DNA of 64,000 nucleotides from Diplosphaera chodatii (Eukaryota > Chlorophyta > Trebouxiophyceae > Prasiolales > Stichococcaceae), in NCBI GenBank assembly GCA_032358165.1, contig JAALGY010000042.1, positions 992,001-1,056,000 on the forward strand, in the 5' to 3' direction. The notes under the pieces are model-generated. The model was not told the origin of the DNA and did not search any database. It saw nothing but the letters and a program-made list of their open reading frames with translations. The translations under genes were made by a program, and so were the position numbers. The first letter of the stretch is position 1, and each line of letters starts with the position of its first letter. This document shows, piece by piece, positions 61,414-64,000 of the stretch.

Positions 61414-64000
61414 ATGGCGACGCTGGCGGAGAGCTTCATGGCGGACCTGGCGGACTTGTCGGACGACTCCGCGGGGTCGGACGACGAGCGGCAGCAGGGG
61501 GCGGGAGACGTGGTGGACGGCCAGGACCTGCTGGTGTGGTGTTTTGCCGCGGATCGCGGATTTCTGCCAGGCCATGTGCAGAGCGGACTGGTCTGTGTGC
61601 ATCTCGGTAGTGCTGGCTGCCGTGCGGATGTTGGCAGCTATCTCCGGCTGCGCTGACAGATGTCTATGTTTAAACATGTGACCTTGTGCGGGATGACAAC
61701 CCGCAGATGCGGGATGCGGGCGGCAGCGGCGCTGCTGCCCGGCCTGGCACCGGCGGCAGCCTTACCAGCACGGCGAAGCTGACCAGCAGCAGCCGCTACG
61801 CAGACATCATCGGCAAGGTGCGGGCTGATCTACACCGCCACACTTGGCAGAGTGCAGGGCTGTTACCACCTCGCAACCCTTAGGTACAAATAAATGGCGA
61901 CATGCCGCCGGCTCCCTGGTTCGCCGGTCCCCAGTGGGCCGGTCACAACAGTATGACAGCCAAGATTGGGACGCTATGGTGCGTAGGTGCGGGCGGCGCT
62001 GGCGGAGGGCGATGAGGCGGAGGAGCCGGCCGCCTGGGCGGGGCCCTCCGAGCAGGACCCCGCCTACCAGTGAGCGCTGGCTGCCCTGCGGACTGACCGC
62101 TGCCTGTCAGCCAGCGGCATAGGCTCGCACCAGCTGGGAGCCGTGCAGCGTCAGCCGTGGGACGATGGCTCGGCGCAGTGTCAGCGGCGGCTTCGCGACT
62201 GGCCATGAGGCTGTCCGCTTGTCCGCAGCACTCCAGCCATCGGACGATGGGCACATGACCTGGAACGAGACAGCCTCACGGACGCCTGTCCTGCGCAGGC
62301 TGCTGGTGGACTGCAACCAGCTGGCGGTGGACATCGACAACGAGCTGGTCATCGTGCACAACTGGGTGCGCACCGCGCAATGGCGGGGATCCTGCCATAG
62401 TTTCATGTTTCAACCTCACGAGTGTGGACATGAAACCACACCTGCCGCTCCAACGCTCGTGGTGTATGGTCATGTACGAGCTTTCCAGCAGCCCGCTTGC
62501 GATCAAGCCCGGCGCGGCCAGCCTGCATTCTGGAAGCAGGCGTGCGTCATTATGCCCCCTGCAGGTGCGGGACCACTACAGGGCGCGCTTCCCGGAGCTG
62601 GAGTCGCTGGTGCACCACCCCGTGGACTACGCGCGCGTCGTGGCCGCCATCGGCAACGAGGTGCCCGCCTTTCGCGCCGGGTCCAGGGTCTGGAAGGGCC
62701 GGACGTTGGACGTGCTGCTGTCACCCAACCTGTTGTCACCTGCCAGACTCTGCTGGAGATGACGCTTGGCAGATGAGCAGGCCGGCCGCCTGCTGCCTGG
62801 TGTGCGCAAACAGTCCAAAAGCACACACCACGAAGTGCGTACTCTGCACGCGCCGCAGGAGGACATCACCAATGTTGACCTGGACGGCGTGCTGCCCAGC
62901 GCCACCATCATGGTGGTCTCCGTCACCGCCTCCACCACCGCGGGGCAGCCCCTGCCCGATGCCGAGATCACTGAGGTGTGTGCTGTGGTTGTGAACACTG
63001 TCAAGAATGGCTGTACATGGCCTGGGTCCTGCTGCAGCCACATGCAGAGACTCGCATCAACGGACAGTGAGCACTGCAGCCATGGGCATTCTGCAGGTGC
63101 TGGCGGGGTGCAGCATGGCGCTGGCCCTGGATGAGGACCGAGCCGACATCCTGCGGCTGGTGCAGACCAAGATGGGGCGCATCGCGCCAAACCTTTCGGC
63201 TGTGGTGGGCACCGCCATCGCGGCGCAGCTGATGGGCGTGGCCGGCGGCCTGGCCTCCCTGTCGCAGATGCCCGCCTGCAATATCCAGGTGCGTCTGATC
63301 CGCTTGCTGCTGCTCGAATGTACATCTACCTTCCTCCTCTGGCAAGCGCTGCAGCCACAAGCACAGCTTCACCCAGTCAGATCAGTGCTCTGCACGGCAC
63401 AAGGTGCAAGTACGGTCATGCTCAATACTCTTGGACCATGCACGGCAGAATGTCCCGCCAGACCACTTGCTTGCATGCACTTGGTACTCATCCGTGGCTG
63501 GCAGTGCACCCTGTGCTGCACATCAGCCAGGCGGTCGGTATTTGCATCACACAGAAGTTCTTCACTGTGTCGATCTGTCATCTGCAGGTGCTGGGCGCCA
63601 AGAGGAAGAACCTGGCGGGCTTTTCGACTGCAGCAGCCCAGCCGCACCATGGGTGAGTGCTCATTACCTGCGCTTGCTGCCTGACACCCAGCAGCCCAAC
63701 CACGTGCATCCAGCCAGGAGCTTTCCACACCAATGGACTCATGCAGGGGCGACTGATGTGCTGGCCTGCTGCGCAGGTTCATCTCCAACTGCGACCTGGT
63801 GCAGGGGGTGCCGCCGGCGCTGCGCTCGCAGGCCGCCCGCATCATCGGCGGCAAGACCGCGCTGCTGGCCCGCATCGACGCCGCCAACGGCGACCCCACA
63901 GGCGGGACCTCGTGTGCTTTGTCAGAACATTGGCCCAGTTGCTTTAAGCTTTGTGCTGGAGGCGAGTGCTTGCAGGACCAGTCTGCGCTGCAGGCCAGCT
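61414..64000 (+). CDS. PRPF31: PRP31 pre-mRNA splicing factor, 3' partial
   Basis: U4/U6 snRNP protein needed to form the tri-snRNP; its NOP domain binds the 15.5K-U4 RNA complex. Exons: 61414-61533 (MATLAESFMADLADLSDDSA), 61709-61818, 61987-62068, 62299-62365 (LLVDCNQLAVDIDNELVIVH), 62565-62660 (RARFPELESLVHHPVDYARV), 62859-62975 (LPSATIMVVSVTASTTAGQP), 63097-63288 (RIAPNLSAVVGTAIAAQLMG, then VAGGLASLSQMPACNIQ), 63588-63652 (VLGAKRKNLAGFSTAAAQPH) and 63777 to about 63901 (FISNCDLVQGVPPALRSQAA). A further exon probably begins near 63976. All the order and signature blocks of PRP31 and its NOP domain are present. The C-terminal region is outside the window. Confidence 0.93.

Noticed and set aside
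1..64000. CRISPR arrays, bacterial operons, Shine-Dalgarno sites
   Set aside because: No spaced direct-repeat array is present, and the dense spliceosomal introns mark the window as eukaryotic.

Overview
The window reads as nuclear DNA of a green alga (Chlorophyta), although no organelle or rRNA marker fixes the species. Coding DNA is GC-rich. Nearly every gene is cut into many short exons by introns of about 100-250 bp, mostly GT-AG with an unusual share of GC-AG. The conserved genes are eukaryotic: a kinesin-6 motor, WDR55, NEMF/RQC2, PRP31, an axonemal-dynein-light-chain-like coiled-coil protein and a secreted PhoD-type phosphatase. Most long open frames are shadows, so genes were built by joining exons on frame, splice sites and family motifs.

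Layout. 1-6273 (+): a kinesin-6 motor protein, 5' end missing. 6833-8014 (+): an intronless member (S1) of a secreted family I do not recognise. 8.8-10.56 kb: a dead LINE reverse transcriptase. 10593-14851: a 4.26-kb Tc1/mariner-type DNA transposon with 47-bp terminal inverted repeats and a TA duplication. It carries a DD34E transposase and, convergent to it, a three-exon accessory gene with Cys/His-cluster, PB1-like, AT-hook and RS segments. 15155-19284 (+): a damaged member S2 and a 3' fragment S2b. 20194-22812 (-): a broken WDR55 copy. 23175-25915 (+): intact member S3. 26800-29479 (-): intact WDR55. 29958-32829 (-): intact member S4. 33445-41994 (+): the axonemal-type coiled-coil gene. 43398-48523 (+): a PhoD-like phosphatase. 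48866-50047 (-): a coiled-coil protein. 50651-51121 (+): a tiny membrane protein. 51838-60722 (-): NEMF/RQC2. 61414 to the window end (+): PRP31, 3' end missing.

How parts fit. The housekeeping genes serve cytokinesis/spindle (kinesin-6), ribosome biogenesis (WDR55), ribosome quality control (NEMF) and splicing (PRP31). The PhoD protein suggests phosphate scavenging outside the cell. The middle 27 kb (6-33 kb) is an accessory block shaped by duplication and transposition. A secreted-gene plus WDR55 segment is repeated, one secreted gene has lost all ten introns shared by its relatives (a probable retrocopy), and a LINE and a DNA transposon sit next to it.

The best candidates for something new are the two-gene transposon and the secreted multigene family with its retrocopy. 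Splice sites were judged by eye; residue lengths come from summing those exons.
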